Shown: piece after piece, positions 6,684 to 13,384 of the stretch
Layout of the letters: each line of letters opens with the position of its first letter
Numbering within the stretch: position 1 is the first letter of the stretch
Origin: JBDSZL01 sp039925145
Lineage (GTDB): Bacteria; Acidobacteriota; Vicinamibacteria; Vicinamibacterales; SCN-69-37
Direction: 5' to 3'
DNA length: 13,384 nucleotides
Assembly: GCA_039925145.1 (NCBI GenBank)
Contig: JBDSZL010000008.1
Location: forward strand, 1 to 13,384
Made by a program: the position numbers and the translations under genes
Notes under the pieces: generated by a model
The model's input: the letters and a program-made list of their open reading frames with translations, nothing else
Told to the model about the DNA's origin: nothing
Database searches by the model: none

Positions 6684-9575
6684 TTAGAGACGGACGGCTC
6701 CGGCCGTATCGCGGGTTTCTCGAGCGGCCGCCGGCAGCACCAGGCGGAAACAGGTTCCCTGGTCGATGTCGCTCTCACAGGTGAGCGTACCACCATGTTC
6801 CTGCACGATGCCGTAGCTGACCGACAGGCCCAGACCCGTACCTCGCGCATCGGACTTCGTCGTGAAGAACGGATCGTAAATGCGCGACAGGTGCTCGGAC
6901 GGGATTCCGGCGCCGGTGTCGGACACCTCTGCCAGCGCCTCGGACTCGCTCACCGCCGTCGTGACGGACAGCCAGCCGCCCTTGGGCATCGCATCGCGCG
7001 CATTCAGAAAGAGGTTGAGGAACACCTGCTGCAGTTTGTACTCCGTCCCCAGAACGAGCACCGCCGGGCCCTCCAGGTGCTTGCGGACCTGGATGCGATT
7101 GGTGCGGAACTGGTGCTCGAGCAGCGAGAGCACATCACTGATCACCCCGTTCAGGTCGACAAGCTTCATCTCGCCGCCCGACGGTCTGGAGAGATTAAGG
7201 AGACTGTTGACGATCTTCGCGGCCCTGAACGTCTGCTGCTCGATCTTCTCGAGCAGGTGGGTGGCGGGGTCGTCCGGGTCGGCCTTCTCGAGCAACATCT
7301 GGGTGAAGCTCGAAATGCCGGTGAGGGGCGTGTTCACCTCGTGGGCAACGCCGGCCGCGAGCAGGCCGATGGCAGCCATCTTCTCGGACAATCGCAGCTG
7401 CTCCTCGAGATTGGCGCGCTCGGTGATGTCCTCGAACACGATAATCCAGCCGGCCTGCGATTCGTCGCGCGTCTCGAACGGCGCGATGGCCGTGTTGACG
7501 AGCAGCTGCCGCCGTTCCTCGCCCGAGACAGTGCCGGTGTCCAGCGGCACGCGGTACAGCGTCGTGCCCGCTGGCGACTCGCGACGCGCCACCTGCAGCG
7601 TCTCGACGAACGAGCGGCTGAACAGATCGGAGAGGTCGGAGCCGAGCGCTTTTGTGCTGGCCACGCCGAGCAGGTTCTGCATTCGCCTGTTCCAGCGCAG
7701 CACCCGGTCGGACATGTCGACGACGAGCAGTCCGTCGGTCAGCGACTCGACGACGCTGTCGCTGAACTGCCGGAGCCGCTCGATTTCGCTCGCCTTGCCA
7801 GAGAGCTGCTTGTAGAGCCTCGCGTTTTCGAGTGCCGTGGCAGCCTGGGCCGCGACGGCGCCGAGCAGGGCCATATCTTCGCTGTTGAGCGGCTCGCCAT
7901 TCGGACGATGGCCGAGCGCGATGGTCCCCACCGTGACCTCGTTCGACACACAGGGCACGAAGGCATACAGGCCAACGTCACGCCAGCGCGCCGCTTCGTC
8001 AACCGGCAGCCGGCGCGACGGCACCACATCGTCGACCACCACCGTCTGCCCGGCGCGCAATCGAGACCCGAGCAGCGAGCTGGGCGCGACTTCTCCCAAG
8101 TCAGTCAGTGGCATGCCGCCGGCAACAACGGGAATCAGCAACTCGGCCGCATGTGCCTCGGCGGACAGGAAGAGGGCGATGTGATCGACGCCCAGCGTCT
8201 CCCGAATGCGTGAGACCAGCGTGGAGCTCAGGCGATCGAGATCGAGATCGCTGTTGAGCTCGCGGGCGAAACTTACGAGTGCGCGCCGATAGTCGTAGCG
8301 ATCGCGGTAATACAGCCGGTCCAGGGCGGTTTGAATCGCATTCCACAACGACGGCGCCACCAGCGCAACGATCAGCGTGGCGAGCAGAGCCCAGAAGCTG
8401 CTGCGTTCGTTGTCGGCGCCGAGAACGAGGCTGACCAGCCGCAGCGTGCCGCCGTACATCATCGCAAGCAGAACAACCACGGCCGCAATGACCAGGCCCT
8501 TCTTGATGATCACCTCAATGTCCATCAGGCGGTAACGCACCAGCGCCGAGGCAAAGGAAAGAGGCACGCACCCCAGGAGCACCGCGGTGTATTCGGCGTA
8601 GCCGGGTGGCCGGCCGAGCAACAGCGGGATGACGTAGATGGAAAGGAACGGGACGGCCCCGACGGCGGCGCCCCAGACAATCCAACGAAGCTGCCGCTGG
8701 GCGGTCACCGAGCGCAACCGGCGCAGCGCGCGCATGATCAGGAGCAGGCCTCCGGCCAGGCACAGCGAGAGGTACAGGTACGCGACCCACTCGATCTGGG
8801 TCAGCAGCCCAGAGGCATGGACACCGGGGAGCAGCCCCGAGACGACAGCGATGCGCGCGGCGCCAAGGACGGCCGCCGGAGCATAGGCCAACGGTAGAAT
8901 CGCGCGGCCCACGCGGCTGCGCACCCAGGCATTCGGACGCTCGGGGAACACGAGCGCAAAGTGCAGGAATAGCGGCGGCAGCATCAGCCGGGCCACTGTG
9001 TCGGCCCAGTCGAAGAAGTAGTCGAGCCGGTCGTAGCGGCCGCTGGCGGTAAACGCCAACGCGCCAAAGAAGGCCACCGTAACCCAGAAGAAGTGGAGCG
9101 TCGCCAGATCGGTGGGGCGCCGCAGGCGAACGGACGCGCCAATCGCAATCGTCAGAATGCCGACGAGCGCCAGTGAGTAATAGAGGCCATGCCTCACCTC
9201 GGGCAGCGCCTGGAGCGCGATGGTGAGCGGCATCTCCTCGGAGGACCGCTGAATCATGTAGCGCAGCGGCTGATGAGGGTTGGCTGCGTGGAGGAGGGCC
9301 ACCACTTCGCCGGGCGTTTGAATCTCGTGGCCTTCGATGAGAAGCACCACGTCACGAGGCCGGATGCCCGCGCGCGCGCCGGCCTGATCCGGGGCCACCT
9401 CTGCGGCCACCACATTCGTGCCCTCGCGCTGCCACAACACGCCGTCCTCGAGCTCGCCACGCCACGTCTTGACGAGGGCGATGTTCACGAGCGCGAGCGA
9501 CACCAGCACCGACGCGACTGCCACCGGCAGCGCGACGCGCAGGAACGGGCGGAGGTGACCGGTGGTCGTGGTCAT
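6684..9575 (-). CDS. Multi-pass membrane sensor histidine kinase with periplasmic PDZ, GAF and PAS domains
   Basis: A 963-residue hybrid-sensing kinase. After a short basic N-terminus comes TM1 (about 12-36), then a PDZ-like domain (about 45-124; AGARAGIRPRDVVLLIEGHE is the typical PDZ core), then about nine further hydrophobic segments between 131 and 414. Basic residues follow TM2 (RLRR), TM6 (RALRRLR) and TM8, so the positive-inside rule puts the PDZ outside the inner membrane and the C-terminal part in the cytoplasm. A linker LDRLYYRDRYDYRRAL (418-433) leads to a GAF domain (about 437-585) and a PAS domain (about 600-720). HisKA has the phospho-acceptor H745 in AGVAHEVNTPLTG. The ATPase domain has the N box NLFLNARDAM (854-863), DTGAG (886-890), FFTTK (903-907) and GTGLGL (912-917), so it should be active. 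It is the probable kinase for the regulator just downstream. Confidence 0.95.
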   Translation of the reverse strand: MTTTTGHLRPFLRVALPVAVASVLVSLALVNIALVKTWRGELEDGVLWQREGTNVVAAEVAPDQAGARAGIRPRDVVLLIEGHEIQTPGEVVALLHAANPHQPLRYMIQRSSEEMPLTIALQALPEVRHGLYYSLALVGILTIAIGASVRLRRPTDLATLHFFWVTVAFFGALAFTASGRYDRLDYFFDWADTVARLMLPPLFLHFALVFPERPNAWVRSRVGRAILPLAYAPAAVLGAARIAVVSGLLPGVHASGLLTQIEWVAYLYLSLCLAGGLLLIMRALRRLRSVTAQRQLRWIVWGAAVGAVPFLSIYVIPLLLGRPPGYAEYTAVLLGCVPLSFASALVRYRLMDIEVIIKKGLVIAAVVVLLAMMYGGTLRLVSLVLGADNERSSFWALLATLIVALVAPSLWNAIQTALDRLYYRDRYDYRRALVSFARELNSDLDLDRLSSTLVSRIRETLGVDHIALFLSAEAHAAELLIPVVAGGMPLTDLGEVAPSSLLGSRLRAGQTVVVDDVVPSRRLPVDEAARWRDVGLYAFVPCVSNEVTVGTIALGHRPNGEPLNSEDMALLGAVAAQAATALENARLYKQLSGKASEIERLRQFSDSVVESLTDGLLVVDMSDRVLRWNRRMQNLLGVASTKALGSDLSDLFSRSFVETLQVARRESPAGTTLYRVPLDTGTVSGEERRQLLVNTAIAPFETRDESQAGWIIVFEDITERANLEEQLRLSEKMAAIGLLAAGVAHEVNTPLTGISSFTQMLLEKADPDDPATHLLEKIEQQTFRAAKIVNSLLNLSRPSGGEMKLVDLNGVISDVLSLLEHQFRTNRIQVRKHLEGPAVLVLGTEYKLQQVFLNLFLNARDAMPKGGWLSVTTAVSESEALAEVSDTGAGIPSEHLSRIYDPFFTTKSDARGTGLGLSVSYGIVQEHGGTLTCESDIDQGTCFRLVLPAAARETRDTAGAVRL

Positions 9576-9613
9576 GTCACCGCTCTGTCAACACCAGACC
9601 ATCTCGACGCTCA

Positions 9614-11485
9614 TCAGAAACGCATCTGCACGCCGCTCGTGAGCCTTAGCGGAGGATTCACGGTCAGGAGCTCGTCGTAGATGGAACCGGCATCGCCGAG
9701 ATCCCGCAGAAGCGTTCGTACCGCGATCAGCAAGTTCAGTTCGCCGTGGTTGAAGGGCTTGTATGGCAAGTGCTGCTGGACCTCGAGCTTGAAACGCCCG
9801 TGGCCGACAGGACCAGCCGTTCTGCGGCTCGGTGCGGTGAACTCGTTGCTGATGCGGAGTGCCAGGCTCACACGCGTTGCAGAGGCCGGCAGATTCGCGT
9901 TGAGCACAGCCGACAGATCGTGGCCGCGACGTGCAGTGGCGCGCACGCTCGACGGTGATACGGCGCGCAGCTGCTCCGGTCGCAATGCCGTGCCCCAGTG
10001 CGCGTCGCTGACCGTATAGCTCAGACGGCCGCTGACGCCACTCAGGAGTTGGCCCTTCAGCCCGACCGTCCACCCTTTGGCGTCCACGGTGCCCGGACTT
10101 GCGATGTAGTAGTGACCCACCTGGCTCGCGGCGTCGAGACCGAAGAGCGTTGCAATCTGGTTGGTGCTCATCTCCGAGAAGCGCCGGACGCTGAGCGCCG
10201 TGTTTTCGCGCAGGTCCGCCTCGATGCCGATGTCGTAGCGCTGCACCCTCTCGGGCTCGAGCAGCGATCCGCCGCCGAACGCCGAGAACGTCCGCTCCGG
10301 AGGCAGCCAGACGCCAGAGGCCGAAGGCGGCAGGAACTGGTCGGCACCGGGGGCGATCATGCGCGACGAGGCGCCACCGGTGAGCCGGGTCCGGGGGATG
10401 ATCCCTACCGACACATCGGCGGACGAGCTGACAAGCGAAGGATCGGCCAGGTAATCGTAGCGATCGATCTTGAGCCCGTAATCCAGCGTCACTCGAGGGC
10501 TCATCGTCCACCGGTCATACCCGTAGACACCGGCAACGCGGCGGCCGGTGGCAGACGCGAGAATCGTCTCCGGCACCAGGTAGGCTTGGCTGCTGTACGA
10601 CACACCGGTCCGGAACGCGTGCGTCCGATCGGCACGGGCCTGGTACTCGCTCAGAAACGTCCACGAGGACAGATCGCTTGGCGCTGCCGCAGCGCGCAGT
10701 GACCAGTCGCCGTAGGAGCCAACCGGAGCGCCGAGGACAACGTACGCAATCCCACGCGCCCAATCCTGTTCCGTGGATGGCACGCCGGATGCGGGCATCG
10801 CCCCGGTCGTCAGGAAGTTCACCTGACCGGTGAAGTCCGGCCCGGTGATGAAGGCCGTGGCCGCGCGTGCCGATCCTGCGACGATCCAGTCCATGAGCGA
10901 ACCGCGAGCCTGGGCAAACCTGTCGTTGTCGCCTCCATCCGGCGACGGGACACCACCGGGAGACAGATCCCTCAGCGCCGTTCGGCCCAGGTGGCGGAGC
11001 CGCCAGGCCATGTCGGAGTGCGTGTGCTCACTCACCTCGTCGAGTGGAGGGTCACCGTCGGCCTGCTCGACGCCCAATCCGGCAAGGAGCAACGTGCCCG
11101 ACGCCGCAGCGGCGCTTCGAGTCAATGTGATGTGTCGCGTGAGGGGCACGTCGGGCTGCACCCGGATGGGCTCGCGGTAGGTCGAGATGTACCCATCGCG
11201 TGCGGCCCGGAGCACGTATTCCCCGACCGGCAGCGCCAGCGCGAATCGTCCGCGACTGTCCGTGCGAGCAGTCGCGACGGCGGCCCCCATGGCCAGCACG
11301 CTCGCGCCGTCGAGCGCAGCGCCAGCCTGGTCGGTTACCGTGCCTTCGATCCGCCCCGGCCTGGCGGAGGCTTCGCGAGCGATGGCCTGTGGCAGTGCGG
11401 GACTCTGGGCGCAAACCTCCGTGGCCATCTCGGAGAGCGCGGCCAGAAAGAAGAGCGCGAACGGGAGACGGAGATGGCGACCCAT
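9614..11485 (-). CDS. Secreted outer-membrane beta-barrel-like protein with carboxypeptidase-regulatory-like domain (TonB-receptor-like, no recognisable plug)
   Basis: The chosen ATG gives 623 residues. An in-frame upstream ATG at 11560 would add 25 residues of Arg/Ser-rich sequence ahead of the signal peptide. The chosen start has GAGAGGG just upstream and places a normal signal peptide at the N-terminus (MGRHLRLPFALFFLAALSEM, cleavage near residue 26-27). Residues about 44-122 form a carboxypeptidase-regulatory-like beta-sandwich (GRIEGTVTDQAGAALDGASV, then TDSRGRFALALPVGEYVL). The rest has the alternating pattern and aromatic-ended strands of an outer-membrane barrel and ends in Phe (QMRF), the usual C-terminal signal for barrel assembly. 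I see no TonB box and no convincing plug domain, and it is shorter than the roughly 1000-residue Oar-type receptors. Its stop is 38 bases before the sensor kinase start, so the two are probably co-transcribed. Transport, adhesion or sensing are all possible. Confidence 0.75.
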   Translation of the reverse strand: MGRHLRLPFALFFLAALSEMATEVCAQSPALPQAIAREASARPGRIEGTVTDQAGAALDGASVLAMGAAVATARTDSRGRFALALPVGEYVLRAARDGYISTYREPIRVQPDVPLTRHITLTRSAAAASGTLLLAGLGVEQADGDPPLDEVSEHTHSDMAWRLRHLGRTALRDLSPGGVPSPDGGDNDRFAQARGSLMDWIVAGSARAATAFITGPDFTGQVNFLTTGAMPASGVPSTEQDWARGIAYVVLGAPVGSYGDWSLRAAAAPSDLSSWTFLSEYQARADRTHAFRTGVSYSSQAYLVPETILASATGRRVAGVYGYDRWTMSPRVTLDYGLKIDRYDYLADPSLVSSSADVSVGIIPRTRLTGGASSRMIAPGADQFLPPSASGVWLPPERTFSAFGGGSLLEPERVQRYDIGIEADLRENTALSVRRFSEMSTNQIATLFGLDAASQVGHYYIASPGTVDAKGWTVGLKGQLLSGVSGRLSYTVSDAHWGTALRPEQLRAVSPSSVRATARRGHDLSAVLNANLPASATRVSLALRISNEFTAPSRRTAGPVGHGRFKLEVQQHLPYKPFNHGELNLLIAVRTLLRDLGDAGSIYDELLTVNPPLRLTSGVQMRF

Positions 11486-11488
11486 ACA

Positions 11489-11495
11489 CCCTCTC
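11489..11495 (-). promoter_or_regulatory. Shine-Dalgarno site that decides the start of the outer-membrane protein
   Basis: On the minus strand GAGAGGG precedes the ATG at 11485 by 3 bases, a slightly short but workable spacing. The in-frame ATG at 11560 would give an Arg-rich extension ahead of the signal peptide, so this site argues for the internal start. Confidence 0.5.
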
Positions 11496-11523
11496 GAAAG
11501 TGCCGTGTGAGTGCTTCGCGAAA

Positions 11524-11541
11524 GGCGGCGCGCCGGCCGCC
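11524..11541 (-). repeat. Short GC-rich inverted repeat in the leader of the outer-membrane protein
   Basis: GGCGGC and GCCGCC flank a 6-base loop. If the minus-strand transcript starts near 11552, the hairpin would sit near the 5' end of the mRNA. In DNA this GC-rich it may be chance, and no function is claimed. Confidence 0.3.
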
Positions 11542-11558
11542 CGGAGGAGGAACGACTC

Positions 11559-11587
11559 ATCGTAGCAGGGTCCAGGGACGGCGGCTA
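11559..11587 (-). promoter_or_regulatory. Candidate promoter for the outer-membrane protein / kinase / regulator operon
   Basis: On the minus strand TACGAT (11559-11564) is preceded by TGC, an extended -10 arrangement. A weak -35 (TAGCCG, 3 of 6 matches) lies 17 bases upstream at 11582-11587. Transcription would begin near 11552, below the in-frame ATG at 11560 and above the preferred ATG at 11485, which agrees with the start choice. I found no sigma-54 (-24/-12) element here. Prediction from consensus only. Confidence 0.3.
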
Positions 11588-11593
11588 CCGGCA

Positions 11594-11622
11594 TCAACTC
11601 TGGTCGGAGCGCGTGATATGAT
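11594..11622 (+). promoter_or_regulatory. Candidate extended -10 promoter for eno-gpmA
   Basis: TATGAT (11617-11622, 5 of 6 matches) is preceded by TGA, giving the extended -10 form TGnTATGAT. A weak -35, TCAACT (11594-11599), lies 17 bases upstream. The start point would be near 11629, leaving a leader of about 86 bases before the eno GTG. It lies back to back with the minus-strand candidate, with 6 bases between the two -35 hexamers. Confidence 0.45.
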
Positions 11623-11631
11623 GCCCCGATT

Positions 11632-11645
11632 TTCCGGCGCCGGAA
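11632..11645. repeat. Perfect 14-base palindrome TTCCGGCGCCGGAA downstream of the eno promoter candidate
   Basis: The 14 bases equal their own reverse complement. They lie at about +4 to +17 from the predicted eno transcription start, a usual place for a repressor operator or a 5' mRNA hairpin. No T-run follows on the + strand, so it is not a simple intrinsic terminator. Which protein, if any, binds it is unknown. Confidence 0.45.
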
Positions 11646-11653
11646 GCACCGCC

Positions 11654-11689
11654 TGCCGGTCGCGGGCTGGAGTCACCCGGGCGCCGGCA
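11654..11689 (+). repeat. Imperfect stem-loop in the eno leader
   Basis: TGCCGG (11654-11659) pairs with CCGGCA (11684-11689). Inside, CGC pairs with GCG and GGG with CCC across small bulges, closing a loop of about 9 bases. The fold ends 15 bases before the GGAG ribosome binding site, so it would leave that site accessible. It matches no riboswitch class that I recognise. Confidence 0.3.
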
Positions 11690-11704
11690 TGCCCCCCACA
11701 TTCT

Positions 11705-11708
11705 GGAG
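11705..11708 (+). promoter_or_regulatory. Shine-Dalgarno GGAG for eno
   Basis: GGAG lies 6 bases before the GTG at 11715. This supports GTG as the start and gives the standard enolase N-terminus MKIRSIQGREILDSRGNPT. Confidence 0.6.
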
Positions 11709-11714
11709 TCATCA

Positions 11715-13022
11715 GTGAAAATCCGTTCTATACAGGGTCGCGAAATCCTCGATTCGCGCGGCAATCCAACCGTTGAGGTCGACGTGATTCTCGACTCGGG
11801 AGCGCGGGGCCGCGCCGCGGTGCCGTCAGGCGCCTCCACGGGCACCCGCGAGGCCCTCGAGCTGCGCGACGGCGACAAGCGCCGGTATCTTGGGAAGGGC
11901 GTCAGGAAAGCCGTCGGGCACATCAACGATGAAATTGCCGGTGCGCTCACGGGGCAGGACGCCGACCAGCGCGCCATCGACAGCGCATTGCTCGCTCTTG
12001 ACGGCACGCCAAACCTGGGCCGGCTCGGCGCCAATGCGGTCCTGGGCGTGTCCATGGCCACGGCTCGAGCCTCGGCCGAGGCGGCGGGCCAGCCGTTGTA
12101 CGAATACCTCGCGTCGCTCGTCCCGGCCGCCGCGCGTGCCGGTGGTCCGGTGCTGCCCGTTCCGATGATGAACATCCTGAACGGCGGCGCCCACGCCGAC
12201 ACCAACGTGGACTTTCAGGAGTTCATGGTGATGCCGGTGGGCCTTCCCACGTTCTCGGACGCCCTGCGCGCCGGCGTGGAGACGTTCCACGCGCTGCGCA
12301 GCCTGTTGAAGAAACGCGGCCTTGCCACGGGCGTCGGCGACGAAGGCGGCTTCGCGCCGAGCCTCGCGTCGAATCGCGAGGCGGTGGAACTGGTGCTCGA
12401 AGCCGTGCAGGCAGCCGGTTACAAGCCGGGGACCGACATGTACGTGGCCCTCGACGTCGCGTCGAGCGAATTCTGGGACGACACAGCCAAGAACTACGTG
12501 CTGAAGAAATCAGGCGAAGGCACCAAGTCGAGCGACCAGATGATCGCGATGTACGAGGACTGGATTCGCCAGTATCCCATCGTGTCCATCGAAGACGGTC
12601 TGGCCGAGAGCGACTGGCCAGGCTGGCAGCGCCTGACCACCAGCCTGGGCCAGCGGGTACAGCTGGTTGGCGACGACATCTTCGTGACCAACCCGGCGAT
12701 TCTCAAGGAAGGCATCAGCCAGAAGATCGCCAATGCCCTGCTCGTCAAGCTCAACCAGATTGGCTCGGTGAGCGAGACACTTGACGCGATGGAGATGGCC
12801 AGACAGGCGGGGTACGCGAGCGTGGTCTCGCATCGCTCCGGCGAAACCGAAGACACCACGATCGCCGATCTGGCCGTTGCCACCTGCGCGGGTCAGATCA
12901 AGACAGGCTCGGCGAGCCGCTCCGACCGGACGGCCAAGTACAATCAGCTCCTCCGGATCGAAACAGAGCTCGGCGCTGGCGCCCGTTACGCCGGCAAGAG
13001 CGCCATCAAGCAGCTTTCCTGA
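11715..13022 (+). CDS. eno: Enolase (phosphopyruvate hydratase, EC 4.2.1.11)
   Basis: Converts 2-phosphoglycerate to phosphoenolpyruvate in glycolysis and the reverse in gluconeogenesis, in the cytoplasm and with Mg2+. The 435 residues match the usual bacterial length with no truncation. Visible landmarks are ILDSRGNPTVEV (11-22), the mobile active-site loop SGASTGTREALELRDGD (38-54), NILNGGAHADTNVDFQEFM (153-171) with H160, and GVGDEGGFAP (206-215) holding catalytic E210. Metal ligands are D247, E293 and D320. LLVKLNQIGSVSET (342-355) contains the catalytic base K345, followed by SHRSGETEDTTIADLAVA (372-389) and K396. All key residues are present. GTG is the start codon. It is divergent from the outer-membrane protein operon and lies 7 bases ahead of gpmA, which supplies its substrate, so the two are probably co-transcribed. 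Confidence 0.98.
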   Translation: MKIRSIQGREILDSRGNPTVEVDVILDSGARGRAAVPSGASTGTREALELRDGDKRRYLGKGVRKAVGHINDEIAGALTGQDADQRAIDSALLALDGTPNLGRLGANAVLGVSMATARASAEAAGQPLYEYLASLVPAAARAGGPVLPVPMMNILNGGAHADTNVDFQEFMVMPVGLPTFSDALRAGVETFHALRSLLKKRGLATGVGDEGGFAPSLASNREAVELVLEAVQAAGYKPGTDMYVALDVASSEFWDDTAKNYVLKKSGEGTKSSDQMIAMYEDWIRQYPIVSIEDGLAESDWPGWQRLTTSLGQRVQLVGDDIFVTNPAILKEGISQKIANALLVKLNQIGSVSETLDAMEMARQAGYASVVSHRSGETEDTTIADLAVATCAGQIKTGSASRSDRTAKYNQLLRIETELGAGARYAGKSAIKQLS

Positions 13023-13029
13023 AGCCACC

Positions 13030-13384
13030 ATGTTCAAAGTCGTTCTTCTTCGTCACGGCGAGAGCACCTGGAACAGCGAGAACCGGTTCACTGGATGGAC
13101 CGACGTCGATCTCAGCGCCAAGGGACTCACTGAAGCCCGCGACGCCGGCGTCTTGCTGCGCGAGTCCGGCTATGTGTTCGACGTGGCCTATACATCCGTG
13201 CTCAAACGGGCCATCCGCACCTGCTGGATGACGCTCGATGAGCTCGATCTGCTCTGGATTCCGATGATTCGGAGCTGGCGCCTGAACGAGCGGCACTACG
13301 GCGCGCTGCAGGGGCTGAACAAAGCGGAGACGGCGGCGCAGCACGGCGCCGAGCAAACGAAGATCTGGCGCCGCAGCTACGACA
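13030..13384 (+). CDS. gpmA: 2,3-bisphosphoglycerate-dependent phosphoglycerate mutase (EC 5.4.2.11), N-terminal part, cut by window end
   Basis: Interconverts 3-phosphoglycerate and 2-phosphoglycerate, the step next to enolase. The visible 118 codons contain VVLLRHGESTWN (4-15) with the phospho-accepting H9, NRFTGWTDVDLS (18-29), TSVLKRAIRT (55-64) with a phosphate-binding Arg, and SWRLNERHYGALQGLNKAE (82-100) with the acid/base E87. It then reads KIWRRSYD at the edge, where the family usually continues with a Pro-rich segment. The full enzyme is usually about 230-250 residues, so roughly half is missing, and the break is only the window boundary. The ATG lies 7 bases after the eno stop with no strong Shine-Dalgarno, suggesting coupling to eno. 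It belongs to the cofactor-dependent histidine phosphatase superfamily, not to the unrelated metal-dependent GpmI type. Confidence 0.96.
   Translation, partial: MFKVVLLRHGESTWNSENRFTGWTDVDLSAKGLTEARDAGVLLRESGYVFDVAYTSVLKRAIRTCWMTLDELDLLWIPMIRSWRLNERHYGALQGLNKAETAAQHGAEQTKIWRRSYD

Noticed and set aside
6795..8213. Plus-strand open frame of 472 codons opposite the sensor kinase
   Set aside because: It lies antisense to the GAF, PAS, HisKA and ATPase domains, and its His/Arg/Gln-rich translation resembles no protein family. Treated as a shadow of the kinase gene.
5200..9575. Calling the kinase and regulator PrsK/PrsR of the PEP-CTERM exosortase system
   Set aside because: The general architecture is similar, but the kinase has an N-terminal PDZ, and no exosortase or PEP-CTERM protein is visible in the window, so the specific name is not supported.
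10766..10780. TGGCAC-N5-ATGC match resembling a sigma-54 promoter
   Set aside because: It lies inside the outer-membrane protein gene, points antisense, has an imperfect -12 element and has no gene downstream in that direction.
11408..11416. Lipoprotein signal at the Cys in TEVCAQS of the outer-membrane protein
   Set aside because: The residue before Cys is Val and the lipobox consensus is not met; ordinary signal peptidase cleavage nearby fits better.
9614..11560. Longer version of the outer-membrane protein starting at 11560
   Set aside because: The extra 25 residues are Arg/Ser-rich and precede a normal signal peptide. The internal ATG at 11485 has GAGAGGG upstream, and the predicted transcription start falls below 11560.
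11632..11646. Palindrome in the eno leader as an intrinsic terminator
   Set aside because: No T-run follows it on the plus strand, and its position just after the predicted start point argues against termination.

Overview
The window is a dense, GC-rich (roughly two-thirds GC by eye) bacterial chromosome segment with nine protein genes plus the tail of a tenth. Three things suggest a Gram-negative, probably Acidobacteriota (Vicinamibacteria-like) genome: an outer-membrane barrel with a carboxypeptidase-regulatory-like domain, a large multi-pass sensor kinase paired with a sigma-54 activator, and frequent GTG starts. No 16S or other phylogenetic marker confirms this, so the taxonomic call is tentative. 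I see no tRNA, rRNA, CRISPR array, insertion sequence or phage gene. No gene-free stretch exceeds 300 bases; the longest gap is 11486-11714.

Region 1 (1-5181, + strand) is part of a polysaccharide or glycan gene cluster. An acidic C-terminal tail of an unknown protein enters from the left. Four GT-B (GT4-like) glycosyltransferases follow. The first three junctions are 4-base stop/start overlaps (GTGA, GTGA, ATGA), which indicates one translationally coupled operon. The four enzymes form two paralogous pairs in the order A-B-B'-A'. The last has its own Shine-Dalgarno sequence and an odd Arg-rich C-terminal tail that may come from a frameshift.

Region 2 (5200-11485, - strand) converges on region 1 with only 18 bases between stop codons. 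Read in its own direction it is a three-gene operon: a secreted outer-membrane beta-barrel-like protein, then a sensor histidine kinase (TM - PDZ - nine further TM segments - GAF - PAS - HisKA - HATPase), then an NtrC-type sigma-54 response regulator with REC, AAA+ and Fis-type HTH domains. The predicted topology puts the PDZ domain in the periplasm. This makes a plausible envelope-sensing route: outer-membrane protein, to periplasmic PDZ, to phosphorelay, to sigma-54 transcription. It is the most interesting unit here. The adjacent glycosyltransferase operon is a possible target, by position only.

Region 3 (11486-13384) is a divergent promoter region followed by a glycolytic pair on the + strand: enolase (eno) and, 7 bases later, the start of 2,3-bisphosphoglycerate-dependent phosphoglycerate mutase (gpmA), cut by the window edge. 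These catalyse consecutive steps from 3-phosphoglycerate to phosphoenolpyruvate. The eno leader holds an extended -10 promoter candidate, a perfect 14-base palindrome just downstream of the predicted start point, and a second GC-rich stem-loop.
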